NCBI GenBank assembly: GCA_035501735.1
Contig: DATJVR010000025.1
Span: 1 to 64,000, forward strand
DNA length: 64,000 nt
DNA from: PNAI01 sp035501735
GTDB lineage: Bacteria > Pseudomonadota > Alphaproteobacteria > Rhizobiales > Xanthobacteraceae
Direction of reading: 5' to 3'
Shown: in pieces, positions 37,160 through 46,933 of the stretch
Layout: each line of letters opens with the position of its first letter
How positions within the stretch are numbered: the first letter of the stretch is position 1
Notes under the pieces: model-generated
Told to the model about the DNA's origin: nothing
Database searches by the model: none
Seen by the model: the letters and a program-made list of their open reading frames with translations, nothing else
Translations under genes and position numbers: made by a program

Positions 37160-39441
37160 AGAACACCTTCATCGGCAGCCCGTTGGAGCGCCGCGAGGAC
37201 CTGCGCTTCCTGCGCGGCCGCGGGCAATACGTCGACGACCTCGCGCCGCAAAACCTGCTCTATGCCGTCATATTGCGAAGCGCGGTCGCTCACGGGCGCA
37301 TCGTTGCGATCGACACGTCGGCCGCGCTGAAAATTGCGGGCGTTCGTGCCGTTATCACCGCCAAGGACATGCCCGGCGGCCCGCCGATCATTCCCATGCG
37401 GCTGCAACCGCTGCCCGAGTTCAAGCCGTTCGAACAGCCGGTCATCGCCTACGACAAAGTACGCTACGTCGGCGAGCCGATCGCGGTCGTGCTGGCAACG
37501 AGCGTGGCAATCGGCGAAGACGCGCTCGAAACCATCGACGTGGAGATCGAGTCGCTGCCGGCTGTGGCCGATTGGCAAGTGGCAGCGCGGGACGAAAGCC
37601 TCCTGTTCGAAAGCCAAGGCACCAATCGCTCGCTCGTTTTCCAGGCGCGCAAGGGCGACGCCGATGCGTCATTTGTCAATGCGCCCTATGTGCGGCACGA
37701 GCGCATGCGAACGGGCCGCCATTATGGGCTCACGCTCGAGCCGCGCGGCGTGATGGCCGAGTGGGATGCAGCGAACGGCAAATTGACGGTGTCCGGCGCC
37801 GCGAAAGTTCCCTTCTTCAACCGACGAATTCTTGCCAAGCAGATCGGCCTCCCGGAAGACTCGATCGAAATGATCGAGAACGACGTCGGCGGCGGCTATG
37901 GCGCGCGCGGCGAATTTTATCCTGAGGATTTCTTGATTCCGTTTGCGGCTCGCCATATCAACCGCCCGGTGAAATGGATCGAGGACCGGCGAGAGAACCT
38001 GATGGCCATGAATCACGCGCGCGAAACCGAGGCTGAACTGGAGGTGGCCTGCGCGCGCGACGGAACGCTGCTCGCCATCCGCGGCCAGATCCATACCGAC
38101 ATGGGCGCCTATATGCGGACCAATGGCGCCGTCGGTGCGCGCAATGTCGCGCAGTTCCTCGCCGGGCCCTACCGCGTGCCGCACATCAAGATCGATTCCC
38201 AGCTCTGGATGACCAACAAGACGCCGGTCGGCACCTATCGCGGTCCTGGACGCTTCGAGGCCAACTTCTATGTCGAGCGCCTGCTCGACATGATCGCCGA
38301 TGATCTCGGCATCGATCGGATCGAGCTGCGGCGCCGCAATCTGATTACTGCTGCCGAGCAGCCTTATGGTGTCGCGACCGTCCAGCCCACCGACGCCAAG
38401 GACGAGTACGACAGCGGCGATTATCGCGCCACGCTCGATCGCGCGTTAAAGGAGATCGACTGGCCGCAGGCCTCGAAGCTCGGTGGCCAATTGATCGATG
38501 GCAAATACCATGGCGTCGGCGTCTCGTGCTTCATCGAAGGCGGCGCCGCCGGCCCGAAGGAAACCGCTCGGCTGGAAGTCAACGATGACGGCACGATTTC
38601 GGTTTTCCTCGGCACGTCTTCGGTCGGTCAGGGCGTCGAGACGGTGTTCGCGCAGATTGCCGCTGATGCGCTCGAACTGCCGATCGAGCGCATCCGTCAT
38701 GTCCATCATGGCTCGACGGCCTATGTGAGCGACGGCTATGGCGCGTATCATTCGCGTTCTACCGTCATGGGCGGCTCGGCCGTACTCGATGCCGCCAACA
38801 GTTTCCTCGCGGCGATCCGTGCAGCTGGCGCCAAGCGTCTTGGTTGCGCACCGCCCGCCATCAAGATTGACACTGACAAAATCAGCGGTCCTGACGGCCA
38901 ATCGCTCCCGCTGAAGCAATTTGCCGGGCTGAGCGCCGAAGGCGCGTTCCTCAACAAGAAACACACCTACAGCTACGGCGCCCATGCGGTGCACATCGCG
39001 GTCGATCCAAAACTCGGCCGCATCGACATCATCGATTACGTGATGGTGCAGGACGTGGGTCGTGCGGTCAATCCGCTCACGCTGCGCGGCCAGATGGTCG
39101 GCTCGCTGGTGCAGGGCCTCGGTGGCGCTATGCTCGAGCATTTGCAGTATGACGAGGACGGGCAGTTTCTCACCGGCTCGCTCGCCGACTACCTGCTGCC
39201 GACCGCAAGCGACTTCCCCAATCTGCGCTGCGTCGTGCTCGAAGATTTCCCCTCGCCGATCAATCCACTCGGCGTCAAGGGCGCGGGCGAGGGCGGCATC
39301 ATCGCAGCCGGCGGCGCCATCGCCAACGCCGTGGCGAATGCGCTGCGGTCTTTCGGCGCAGACCCGCGCCAGCTGCCGCTCACCCCGACTTACATCTGGG
39401 AGTTGGTGCAAGCCGGCCAGCGCAAAGCAGCAGCGGAATGA
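37156..39441 (+). CDS. Molybdenum hydroxylase large subunit, CoxL/xanthine-dehydrogenase family
   Basis: A 761-residue molybdopterin-binding subunit closely similar over its whole length to the orphan copy at 31534-33813: SPLERREDLRFLRGRGQYVDD, VGGGYGARGEFYPED, TYRGPGRFE and catalytic Glu712 in KGAGEGG. The YRGPGR loop excludes a canonical form I CO dehydrogenase. With the medium and small subunits it forms a complete hydroxylase using water as oxygen source, likely on an aromatic or N-heterocyclic ring. The frame is open upstream to 36754 but that part overlaps the small-subunit gene; the ATG at 37156 is the coupled start. Confidence 0.94.
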   Translation: MKNTFIGSPLERREDLRFLRGRGQYVDDLAPQNLLYAVILRSAVAHGRIVAIDTSAALKIAGVRAVITAKDMPGGPPIIPMRLQPLPEFKPFEQPVIAYDKVRYVGEPIAVVLATSVAIGEDALETIDVEIESLPAVADWQVAARDESLLFESQGTNRSLVFQARKGDADASFVNAPYVRHERMRTGRHYGLTLEPRGVMAEWDAANGKLTVSGAAKVPFFNRRILAKQIGLPEDSIEMIENDVGGGYGARGEFYPEDFLIPFAARHINRPVKWIEDRRENLMAMNHARETEAELEVACARDGTLLAIRGQIHTDMGAYMRTNGAVGARNVAQFLAGPYRVPHIKIDSQLWMTNKTPVGTYRGPGRFEANFYVERLLDMIADDLGIDRIELRRRNLITAAEQPYGVATVQPTDAKDEYDSGDYRATLDRALKEIDWPQASKLGGQLIDGKYHGVGVSCFIEGGAAGPKETARLEVNDDGTISVFLGTSSVGQGVETVFAQIAADALELPIERIRHVHHGSTAYVSDGYGAYHSRSTVMGGSAVLDAANSFLAAIRAAGAKRLGCAPPAIKIDTDKISGPDGQSLPLKQFAGLSAEGAFLNKKHTYSYGAHAVHIAVDPKLGRIDIIDYVMVQDVGRAVNPLTLRGQMVGSLVQGLGGAMLEHLQYDEDGQFLTGSLADYLLPTASDFPNLRCVVLEDFPSPINPLGVKGAGEGGIIAAGGAIANAVANALRSFGADPRQLPLTPTYIWELVQAGQRKAAAE

Positions 39442-39503
39442 CCGCGTTGACGCGCCCTGTCGTCGAAGCCTAGATTCAAGCAAACATCAAACAGGAGCGT
39501 TTC

Positions 39504-40034
39504 ATGAGTGTTGCACGGCATCCGCGCCCGAAGGAGCTCGAGGGCGTTCCCATCGAAGAGATCATGAAGAAGTACGTCGGCCGATTCCGCGAGAAGAAGC
39601 CGGATTGGGCCGCGTTCGAGGACGCCAAGATCGAGGGCTTCAAACGCGCGCAGCATCGCTTCATCGGCGCTGGCGGCTCCGGCAAGCACGGCGACCCAAC
39701 CGTCATCCCGGCTGGAAATTTCACGCTCTCGATCATGTATGTCGAGCCCGGTCAGGGCAATGCCGCGCACACGCACGAAGTGGAGGAATGCTTTTTCGTA
39801 CTGCAAGGTTACCTCGACGTGTTTGTCGAGGACGAAAGCGGCAAGCGCCTCACCACGCGACTCGGGCCGTGGGAATGCATTTCCTGCCCCGCTGGCGTGA
39901 TCCATGGCTATCAGAACGACAGCCTCGAGCCGGTCTATTTTCAAGTGATGCTCGGCCGCGGTCGGCCGGAAACCATGGGCTACGCCGACGACGAGCTTTA
40001 CAAGCGGCGCGACGCCCACCTCAAGGCGGTGTAG
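39504..40034 (+). CDS. Cupin domain-containing protein
   Basis: A 176-residue protein with a C-terminal cupin barrel: HTHEVEECFFVLQGYLDVFVED carries the first metal motif (His-x-His...Glu) and LGPWECISCPAGVIHGYQ the second His. A helical N-terminal segment precedes it. AGGAG lies 6 bases before the ATG. It follows the molybdenum-hydroxylase operon by 62 bases on the same strand and may be a dioxygenase or isomerase working downstream of it. Confidence 0.87.
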   Translation: MSVARHPRPKELEGVPIEEIMKKYVGRFREKKPDWAAFEDAKIEGFKRAQHRFIGAGGSGKHGDPTVIPAGNFTLSIMYVEPGQGNAAHTHEVEECFFVLQGYLDVFVEDESGKRLTTRLGPWECISCPAGVIHGYQNDSLEPVYFQVMLGRGRPETMGYADDELYKRRDAHLKAV

Positions 40035-40041
40035 GCGCGTT

Positions 40042-43000
40042 TCACTCTGCTGCAACCACGCGCTGCACTTGCCATTGCGCGAGCAGCGCGCGCAGCGATG
40101 CCGGTTTGATCGGCTTGTTCAGCAGTTGAATGTTGTGCTCGCGTGCGATTAAACGAATGTCCAAATTGCGATCGGCGGTGATCAGAATCGCCGGTAGTTC
40201 CGTCCCCAAGCGGCGGCGCAACTCGACGATGGCCTCGATGCCGTTGCCCTGGCCGAGGTAATAATCGACCAGCAGCCCGTTGAGCGCGATTTGTGTCTCG
40301 GAAAGGGCGCCGATCGCGGTCGCCAGGTCCGGTGCCTTGACCACCTGGCAGCCCCAGCCGCCGAGCAGCGCCTCCATGCCGTCGAGAATCTTCGGCTCGT
40401 CGTCGATGCACAGCACGGACATGCCGATGAGCTGCCCGCGATCGAGGCTGACGAGTTTGCGCTGCGTTTCCCGTAGCGGCAAAGCGTTCGATATCGGGAC
40501 CGTGACCGAGAAACGCGAGCCCCGCCTGATCTCGGATTTCAGTTCCACGTTGTGATTGAGCACGCGCGCGATACGCTCGACGATCGACAAGCCCAATCCA
40601 AGCCCGCGCGCGACCTTTGCGCCATCGTCAAGCCGGTGGAATTCGCGGAAGACGACGCGTTTTTTTGAAGCCGGAATGCCGAGGCCGGTATCAAACACGT
40701 CGATCCGCAGGCGTGTGCGCCGGCGCCGGCAGCCGACCAGCACGCGGCCCTTCGGCGTGTATTTGATCGCATTGGAGACGAGATTCTGCAGCAGCCGCCG
40801 CAGCAGCCGGCGATCCGAGCTCACGCGCAATGAGCACGGCATGAATTTCAACGAAAGGCCCTTTTCGCGCGCCATCGGCGCGAACTCGACTTCCAGTTGC
40901 CGCATCAGGTCGTTGATGCGGAAGGTGACGATTTCGGGTTTCAACGCGCCGCTGTCGAGCCGCGACATATCGAGCAGCGCGCCGATGATTTCCTCGACCG
41001 CTTCAAGCGATGCATCGACGTTGGCGATTAGCCGCGCGTCCTCGTTGCCCGCCTGCCGCTCGGTCAACGATGTCACGTAAAGGCGGGCCGCATTCAACGG
41101 CTGTAGAATGTCGTGGCTTGCGGCGGCCAGGAAGCGGGTCTTGGAGACGTTGGCGTCCTCCGCATCGGCCTTGGCGCGCTCGAGTTCCGCGTTGAGCCGC
41201 GTGAGCTCGGTGGTCCGCTCGCGCACCCGCATTTCCAGCGTCGCATTGGCGCGCTCGAGCGCTTCCGCCGCGGCAACCGTGGGCGAGATATCCGTCACCG
41301 TCATCACCATGCCGCCGTCGGGCATGCGGTTCGTGCGCAGCTCGCAGACCAGCCCGCGCTCGGGAAACCGCGCCAGAATTGGCTCGCTGCGCGCCGCATG
41401 ATGCTCGACGTGCGTGCTCATCACGGTTTGTATCGTGTCCGAGGCAAACGCCCCGTGGTCGGCGTTGCTCCGCAATATTTCGTCAAGTCCGGTTCCGACT
41501 CGCGTGAGTTCGGGCGGCAGGTCGAGGATTTCGCCGAACTGCCGGTTCCAGCAGATCAGGCGGAGATCCTTGTCGTAGACCGCGATGCCCTGCCGCACGT
41601 GATCGAGCGCCGTCTGCAGGATTTCTCGGTTGTAGTGAATCGCGGCATTGGCGTCGTCGAACGCTTTGAGCGCTGCCTTTGTCGACAACGTGCGTTTTCG
41701 CAGCAAAAGCGACATCACGAGCCGCGATGATGCAGCCCCGATCGCCGACGCGAGCAAATGCTCGGCATGGCGGACCAACTGGAAGTCCGCTTCCGCCTGC
41801 GGATCGAGACTGATGCGGCGCGCCGTGGCAAAGGTCTGTAGCGCCGCGCGTGTGCGCTCTTCACCCAGATAGCGCGCGACGGTGGTCGTGAGCTCCTCGA
41901 CCGTCACCGTGGAGCGCCACAAAAAACCCGGACTGATCGGAGCCAAATGCGTGGGAACGAACAGTTCCGACTGCAGCCGTTCGATCGATGTCGGTTTGCG
42001 CCACAGCGAGAACCCGACATAGGCGAGAATGTTCAACGTGAGCGACCAGACCACGCCATGCACCAGCGGATGCAGATCGAGACCGAACAACGCCTGCGGT
42101 CTAAGCCATGCAATGCCCCAGGGACCGTCGGTCAGTATTTGCCTTCCGATGATGCCGACGTCGGCAATGCTCGGCAGCAGCAGCGTATAGGCCCAGGCCG
42201 AAACACCGATCGTCAACCCGGCAATCGCGCCGCGCGAGGTGCTGCGGCGCCAGATCAGGCCGCCAAAGAAGGCCGGCGCAAGTTGTGCGATCGCCGCAAA
42301 CGAGAGCAGTCCGATTGCGGCGAGCTGCGCATCTCCTGCCAAGCGGTAATAAAGATATGCCAGCAGGAGAATCAGGAAGATGGCGGCGCGGCGCACCGTC
42401 AGCAGCAACCCGCCGACATGCTCGCGGCCGCTGATGAAAGCTTCGCGTCGCTGCAAGACCCACGGCACCACGATATCGTTCGACACCATGATCGACAGCG
42501 CAACCGATTCGACGATCACCATCGCCGTTGCCGCCGACAGACCGCCGACGAACGCCGCCAGCGCCATGAGGTTGGAACCGCCGGTCAACGGCAACGCGAG
42601 CACGAACATGTCGCTGTCGACCTTGCCGAGCGGAAACTTCAACAGGCCGGCCAGCGCGATCGGCAGCACGAACAGATTGATCAGCACGAGATAGAGCGGG
42701 AACAACCACGCCGCGCGCTTGATCTCGCCTTCGTTGTTGTTCTCGACCACCATGACGTGGAATTGCCGCGGCAGCAGCACGATGGCGACGATCGATAGCG
42801 CTGTCATCGCCGCCATCAATCCAAGTTGCGGCTCTCGCGTCAGCACGGCGGCGGTGTTTGCTTGTTTCATCGCCTGCGAGAACAACGCCGCTGGCCCATC
42901 GAATAGCCAGAAAGTCACGAACACGCCGACCGCGAGAAAGGTGACGAGCTTGACGATCGATTCCGTGGCGATCGCCAGCATCAATCCATTCTGATGCTCG

Positions 43001-43566
43001 GTCGCATCGATATGGCGCGTGCCGAACAGGACTGCGAACGCCGCCATCAACAGCGCGACAACCAGTGCGATGTCGCCGAACCACGCCTGTTCGAATCCTG
43101 TTTTGGTCGTGATGTGCAGCAGGATCGTGCCGACCGAGGATGACACGGCCTTCAGCTGGAGTGCGATGTACGGAATGGTCCCGATGATCGCGATCAGCGC
43201 GACCGCGGCTGCCACTGTCTGATCCTTGCCGTAACGGGCCGCGATGAAATCGGCGATCGAGGTGATGTTATGCGCCTTTGCCAGCCGGACCACGCGCATG
43301 ATCAACGGCCAGCCAAGTCCGATCATCAGGATCGGCCCGATATAGATCGTCAGAAAATCGTATCCGGTGCGCGAAGCCAGGCCCACCGACCCGAAGAACG
43401 TCCACGACGTGCAATAGATGGCGAGCGAGAGGGGGTAGATCAGCGCGCGCAGGCGGCCGCTGCGGCTGCCTTGCCGCATCTTGTCGCCAGCGCTGGCAAT
43501 CACGAACAGCAGGCCGATGTAGCCGAGCGCCACCGCGACGACGAGCCAGCCTTGCAGCATACGCAC
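40042..43566 (-). CDS. Sodium/solute symporter-histidine kinase-receiver fusion protein
   Basis: A 1174-residue hybrid sensor. The first ~480 residues are a 12-13 TM SSF (PutP-like) module (CTSWTFFGSVG, ITSIADFIAARYGK, PRQFHVMVVENN); a linker, a PAS domain (about 640-750: DHVRQGIAVYDKDLRLICWN) and a coiled coil follow. HisKA has SHDILQPLNA with His near 818, the ATPase has NLVSNAIKY, FDTGLGI and GLGLGLSI, and the C-terminal receiver has its phospho-acceptor Asp near 1101 (LLVDYYLG). Such SSF-kinases (CbrA, CrbS relatives) couple transport or sensing of a solute to gene control. There is no cognate transcription factor in an operon; the HTH-only LuxR protein at 44263 is the nearest candidate. 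Confidence 0.93.
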   Translation of the reverse strand: MRMLQGWLVVAVALGYIGLLFVIASAGDKMRQGSRSGRLRALIYPLSLAIYCTSWTFFGSVGLASRTGYDFLTIYIGPILMIGLGWPLIMRVVRLAKAHNITSIADFIAARYGKDQTVAAAVALIAIIGTIPYIALQLKAVSSSVGTILLHITTKTGFEQAWFGDIALVVALLMAAFAVLFGTRHIDATEHQNGLMLAIATESIVKLVTFLAVGVFVTFWLFDGPAALFSQAMKQANTAAVLTREPQLGLMAAMTALSIVAIVLLPRQFHVMVVENNNEGEIKRAAWLFPLYLVLINLFVLPIALAGLLKFPLGKVDSDMFVLALPLTGGSNLMALAAFVGGLSAATAMVIVESVALSIMVSNDIVVPWVLQRREAFISGREHVGGLLLTVRRAAIFLILLLAYLYYRLAGDAQLAAIGLLSFAAIAQLAPAFFGGLIWRRSTSRGAIAGLTIGVSAWAYTLLLPSIADVGIIGRQILTDGPWGIAWLRPQALFGLDLHPLVHGVVWSLTLNILAYVGFSLWRKPTSIERLQSELFVPTHLAPISPGFLWRSTVTVEELTTTVARYLGEERTRAALQTFATARRISLDPQAEADFQLVRHAEHLLASAIGAASSRLVMSLLLRKRTLSTKAALKAFDDANAAIHYNREILQTALDHVRQGIAVYDKDLRLICWNRQFGEILDLPPELTRVGTGLDEILRSNADHGAFASDTIQTVMSTHVEHHAARSEPILARFPERGLVCELRTNRMPDGGMVMTVTDISPTVAAAEALERANATLEMRVRERTTELTRLNAELERAKADAEDANVSKTRFLAAASHDILQPLNAARLYVTSLTERQAGNEDARLIANVDASLEAVEEIIGALLDMSRLDSGALKPEIVTFRINDLMRQLEVEFAPMAREKGLSLKFMPCSLRVSSDRRLLRRLLQNLVSNAIKYTPKGRVLVGCRRRRTRLRIDVFDTGLGIPASKKRVVFREFHRLDDGAKVARGLGLGLSIVERIARVLNHNVELKSEIRRGSRFSVTVPISNALPLRETQRKLVSLDRGQLIGMSVLCIDDEPKILDGMEALLGGWGCQVVKAPDLATAIGALSETQIALNGLLVDYYLGQGNGIEAIVELRRRLGTELPAILITADRNLDIRLIAREHNIQLLNKPIKPASLRALLAQWQVQRVVAAE

Positions 43567-43734
43567 TCCTGCGCCACCCGGGGTTCGACCCCAAAGGGCC
43601 CCGGAACCCCTCCCTTACGCTAGGTCACCACAGAAGGCGTGGGATTGTCCACCGTGCGTTGATGCACGTATAAGGCACGCGCAGTTTCGAGAGGTACGTG
43701 GGCCGGAGGGGCCCCGCTGATGGAGGAGGCAAGC

Positions 43735-44142
43735 ATGCTCAAGAAATTTCGCGACTTCGCCCTGCGCGGCAACGTGGTCGATCTCGCGGTCGGCGTCGTA
43801 ATCGGCGCAGCCTTCGGGAAGATCGTGGAGTCGATGGTTGGTGATATTTTCATGCCGGTCATCGGAGCGATCACGGGTGGCATCGATTTTTCCAACTACT
43901 TCACTCCATTGTCGCCCAAGGTTCACGCCGCCACGCTCGCCGAAGCAAAGAAAGAGGGCGCTGTTCTGGCCTGGGGCAACTTCATCACCATCACCATCAA
44001 TTTCATCATTATTGCGTTCGCGTTGTTTGGCGTCGTCAACCTGTTCCAGCGCCTTCGCCAAACCGAGGAGACCAAACCCGCCGCTCCTCCGCGCCAGGAG
44101 GTGCTGCTGGCCGAGATTCGCGATCTGTTGGCCAAAAAATAA
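43735..44142 (+). CDS. mscL: Large-conductance mechanosensitive channel MscL
   Basis: A 135-residue two-TM channel subunit with the hallmark N-terminus MLKKFRDFALRGNVVDLAVG, TM1 GVVIGAAFGKIVESMVGDIFMP, the periplasmic loop, TM2 TITINFIIIAFALFGVV and a charged C-terminal helix (EVLLAEIRDLLAKK). It releases solutes during hypo-osmotic shock as a homopentamer. I start at 43735, where GGAGGAGG is correctly spaced; an in-frame ATG at 43720 lies inside that site. Confidence 0.96.
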   Translation: MLKKFRDFALRGNVVDLAVGVVIGAAFGKIVESMVGDIFMPVIGAITGGIDFSNYFTPLSPKVHAATLAEAKKEGAVLAWGNFITITINFIIIAFALFGVVNLFQRLRQTEETKPAAPPRQEVLLAEIRDLLAKK

Positions 44143-44262
44143 TCCTTGCAGTTCCGGGGCTTGCATGCCGCAAAGAACCGGCGTTATTTAATAGGCGGTG
44201 GAAATAAGAAGTGGCGACTCGGCCTGTGGTCGAGTTGGATGCGTGCGGAGGAACCACCAATA

Positions 44263-44526
44263 ATGGGGCAGGATACAAGAACTCACGCCGTCGCGACCGA
44301 CGGCGCCGAGCGGCAGCGCTTTCCGGGCCAGGAACGCCTCACGCAGCGCGAACGCGAGGTTCTGGCTGAGATCACCGGCGGGGCCTCCAACAAGGAAGCC
44401 GGTCGCCGCCTCGGTATCAGCCCGCGCACCATCGAGGTCCATCGCGCGCGCATCATGGACAAACTCGGCGCCAAGAATGCCGCCGATCTCGTTCGCATCA
44501 CGTTGAACGAGGGCCGCAATATCTGA
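44263..44526 (+). CDS. LuxR-type HTH transcription regulator, HTH domain only
   Basis: An 87-residue protein consisting almost entirely of a LuxR_C DNA-binding domain: LTQREREVLAEITGGASNKEAG, RRLGISPRTIEVHRARIMDKL. There is no receiver or ligand-binding domain. The ATG at 44263 has GGAGGAA 9 bases upstream; in-frame starts further up (44239) are possible. Similar one-domain FixJ-like proteins occur in Hyphomicrobiales and may be controlled by partner proteins or act constitutively. It lies 120 bases after mscL and 700 bases from the divergent symporter-kinase gene. Confidence 0.85.
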   Translation: MGQDTRTHAVATDGAERQRFPGQERLTQREREVLAEITGGASNKEAGRRLGISPRTIEVHRARIMDKLGAKNAADLVRITLNEGRNI

Positions 44527-44582
44527 ACGCAACACCGCCCTTATTTGACGATCGCGCGCGGGCGCGGCATTGATCGCGCCCG

Positions 44583-45683
44583 ATGGTCTCCGCTTCCATC
44601 CCCAAAGACCGGTTGTTGCGTACCGCAGAAACCTTGCTGTTCGGCGCCGGCGGAGCCGCGGTTTTCAGCCTGCTCGGTTTTCCAGCCGGTCTCGTCTCCG
44701 GCTCGCTGTTGACGGTAGCGACCGCAGCGCTTCTCGGGCGGCCAATGCTGGTTCCGCTGCCGCTCACCCGCGTCATTTCCGTGCTGGTCGGCATATCGCT
44801 CGGCGCGGTGGTCACTCCTGAGACGCTTCACGGGGTCGTGACGTTTCCGCTCAGCATTGCCGTGCTCTCGGTCGCCACCATTTGCATGATCGTTGCAACC
44901 ACATCGTATCTTCGTCTGTTGCACAGCTGGGACATGCGTTCCGCGGTTTTGGGCGCAAGCCCGGGCAGCCTGGCGCAAGTGATGACGCTCGCCGCCGAAT
45001 TCGGCGCTGACCTTCGCGCCATCGCCATTGTTCAAGTGATGCGTGTCGTCCTGCTCACCATCGGCATCCCGACCGGGCTCGCAGCGTTCGGATTGAGCGC
45101 AACCATTTCATTTACGCAGCGTGCGGGGCTTGCACAGGCTTCGCTCGCGGAGCTTTTGATCCTTATCGCGGTTTCGGCATCGACGGCCCTCATCTCGGTA
45201 ATGTTCCGGCTTCCGGGCGGGGTCCTTCTCGGCGCCATGGTCGGCTCTGGTTTTTTGCACGGAACCGGGCTGATCCGTTCCGCCTTGCCGGCTTGGTTGG
45301 TCATGGCTGCGGTGATCGGCGTTGGTTCCTTCACCGGTTCGCGTTTTGCCAATACCGCACCGCGCGCCTTGTTGCGTTATATCGGGCCCGCGCTCGGATC
45401 ATTCGCGGTTGCTCTTTCGGTTGCATCGGCATTCGTGCTGTTGTTGACCTCACTGCTGCCCATCCGAATTGCCGATGCGGTGGTTGCGTACTCACCCGGT
45501 GCGCAGGACACGATGATGGTGCTTGCACTCTCGCTTCATCTCGATCCGATATTCGTCGGCGCGCATCATCTGTGGCGGTTCATGCTGGTGTCTTTGTCGT
45601 TGCCGTTCCAGGTGCGGCGCGCCGGCAATATTCCATCGCGCGCGCGCGATCTCCCGCGCCAGCGGCTACCGTTTGAGGATTAG
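44583..45683 (+). CDS. AbrB-family membrane protein
   Basis: A 366-residue, ~10-TM protein of the membrane AbrB family (often labelled ammonia monooxygenase regulator), with two homologous halves: GLVSGSLLTVATAALLGRP and LPGGVLLGAMVGSGFLHG, each followed by a helix with SPGSLAQVMTLAAEFGAD / SPGAQDTMMVLALSLHLDP. The repeated P-G motifs look like transport half-sites. Function is not established. No clear ribosome-binding site precedes the ATG. Confidence 0.85.
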   Translation: MVSASIPKDRLLRTAETLLFGAGGAAVFSLLGFPAGLVSGSLLTVATAALLGRPMLVPLPLTRVISVLVGISLGAVVTPETLHGVVTFPLSIAVLSVATICMIVATTSYLRLLHSWDMRSAVLGASPGSLAQVMTLAAEFGADLRAIAIVQVMRVVLLTIGIPTGLAAFGLSATISFTQRAGLAQASLAELLILIAVSASTALISVMFRLPGGVLLGAMVGSGFLHGTGLIRSALPAWLVMAAVIGVGSFTGSRFANTAPRALLRYIGPALGSFAVALSVASAFVLLLTSLLPIRIADAVVAYSPGAQDTMMVLALSLHLDPIFVGAHHLWRFMLVSLSLPFQVRRAGNIPSRARDLPRQRLPFED

Positions 45684-45706
45684 AGCATGCTGGAATAATA
45701 AAGAGC

Positions 45707-46933
45707 TTACTCCGCCGCGAGCGGGCGGGTCTTCAGCTTCAGTCCGAGCCGATCCCAGACGTCAAGCAGGCTTTCGGCGAGCGCGTCGATCAGCGCGTCG
45801 TCGTGATAAGGCGTCGGTGTGATCCGCAGCCGTTCGGTACCTTTTGGCACCGTCGGATAATTGATCGGTTGTATGTAGATGCCGTGGACCGACAGCAGCA
45901 GATCGCTGGCCGCTTTGCATTGCTCCGGATCCCCGACCATGACCGGCACGATATGCGTGGGCGTCGTCATCACCGGCAGACCGGTGGCGGTGAGCACCGC
46001 CTTGGTCCGTGCGACTCGATCCTGCTGGCGCTCGCGCTCCCAGCTCGATGTTTTCAGATGCCGGATGGCCGCCACCGCAGCGGCGCAAACCGGTGGCGGC
46101 AGGGCCGTGGTGAATATGAATCCGGGCGCGTAGGAGCGCACCGCGTCGCAGAGCGCCGAGCTCGCCGCGATGTAGCCGCCGAGCCCGCCGAAGGCCTTGC
46201 CGAGCGTGCCCTCGATGACGTCGATCCGATGCATGGCGCCGTCGCGTTCGGCAACGCCTGCGCCGCGCGGTCCATACATGCCGACGGCATGCACCTCGTC
46301 GAGATAGGTCAGCGCCCGGTATTTCTGCGCCAGATCACAGATCGCATTGATCGGCGCCACGTCGCCGTCCATGGAGTAAATGCTCTCGAACGCGATCAGT
46401 TTCGGCCGATCGCCGGCCGCGCGCAGCAGTTGCTCGAGATGCGCAAGATCGTTGTGCCGGAAGATCTGCTTCTCGCAATTCGCTCCGCGGATACCCGCAA
46501 TCATCGAATTGTGGTTATAGGCGTCCGACAGGATAACGCAGTTCGGCAGGAGTTTTGCGATGGTCGCGATACCGGTTTCGTTCGACACATAACCCGAGGT
46601 GAACACCAGCGCCGCTGGCTTGCCGTGCAGGTCCGCCAATTCGTGCTCGAGCTCAACCAGCGGATGATTGGTGCCGGCGATATTGCGGGTGCCGCCCGCG
46701 CCCGTACCCATGCGCGTCGCGGTCTCCACCATCGCGCCGATCACCTTGGGGTGCTGGCCCATGCCGAGGTAGTCGTTGGAGCACCAGAGCACCACCTCGC
46801 GCGGGCCCTGCGGTGAGTGCCACACGGCATGCGGGAATCGGCCGGCGATTCGCTCTAAATCCGCGAACACCCGATACCGACGCTCGCTCCGCAGCCGGGA
46901 CAGCGCCTCGGTGAAATATGCCTCGTAATTCAT
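45707..46933 (-). CDS. hemA: 5-aminolevulinate synthase
   Basis: A 408-residue PLP enzyme that condenses glycine with succinyl-CoA, the first step of haem synthesis by the C4 pathway of alphaproteobacteria. It shows WCSNDYLGMGQHPKV, GTGAGGTRNIAGT, the PLP-Asp region YLDEVHAVGMYG and the Schiff-base Lys near 248 in EGTLGKAFGGLGGY. Length is normal for the family. It stands alone, divergent from the cysteine hydrolase gene; no FNR-type box was recognised in the 212-bp upstream region. Confidence 0.97.
   Translation of the reverse strand: MNYEAYFTEALSRLRSERRYRVFADLERIAGRFPHAVWHSPQGPREVVLWCSNDYLGMGQHPKVIGAMVETATRMGTGAGGTRNIAGTNHPLVELEHELADLHGKPAALVFTSGYVSNETGIATIAKLLPNCVILSDAYNHNSMIAGIRGANCEKQIFRHNDLAHLEQLLRAAGDRPKLIAFESIYSMDGDVAPINAICDLAQKYRALTYLDEVHAVGMYGPRGAGVAERDGAMHRIDVIEGTLGKAFGGLGGYIAASSALCDAVRSYAPGFIFTTALPPPVCAAAVAAIRHLKTSSWERERQQDRVARTKAVLTATGLPVMTTPTHIVPVMVGDPEQCKAASDLLLSVHGIYIQPINYPTVPKGTERLRITPTPYHDDALIDALAESLLDVWDRLGLKLKTRPLAAE

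Noticed and set aside
35824..39441. Aerobic carbon monoxide dehydrogenase (coxMSL)
   Set aside because: The large subunit has YRGPGR in place of the AYRCSFR loop of true form I CO dehydrogenase, so the operon is named only as CoxMSL-like.
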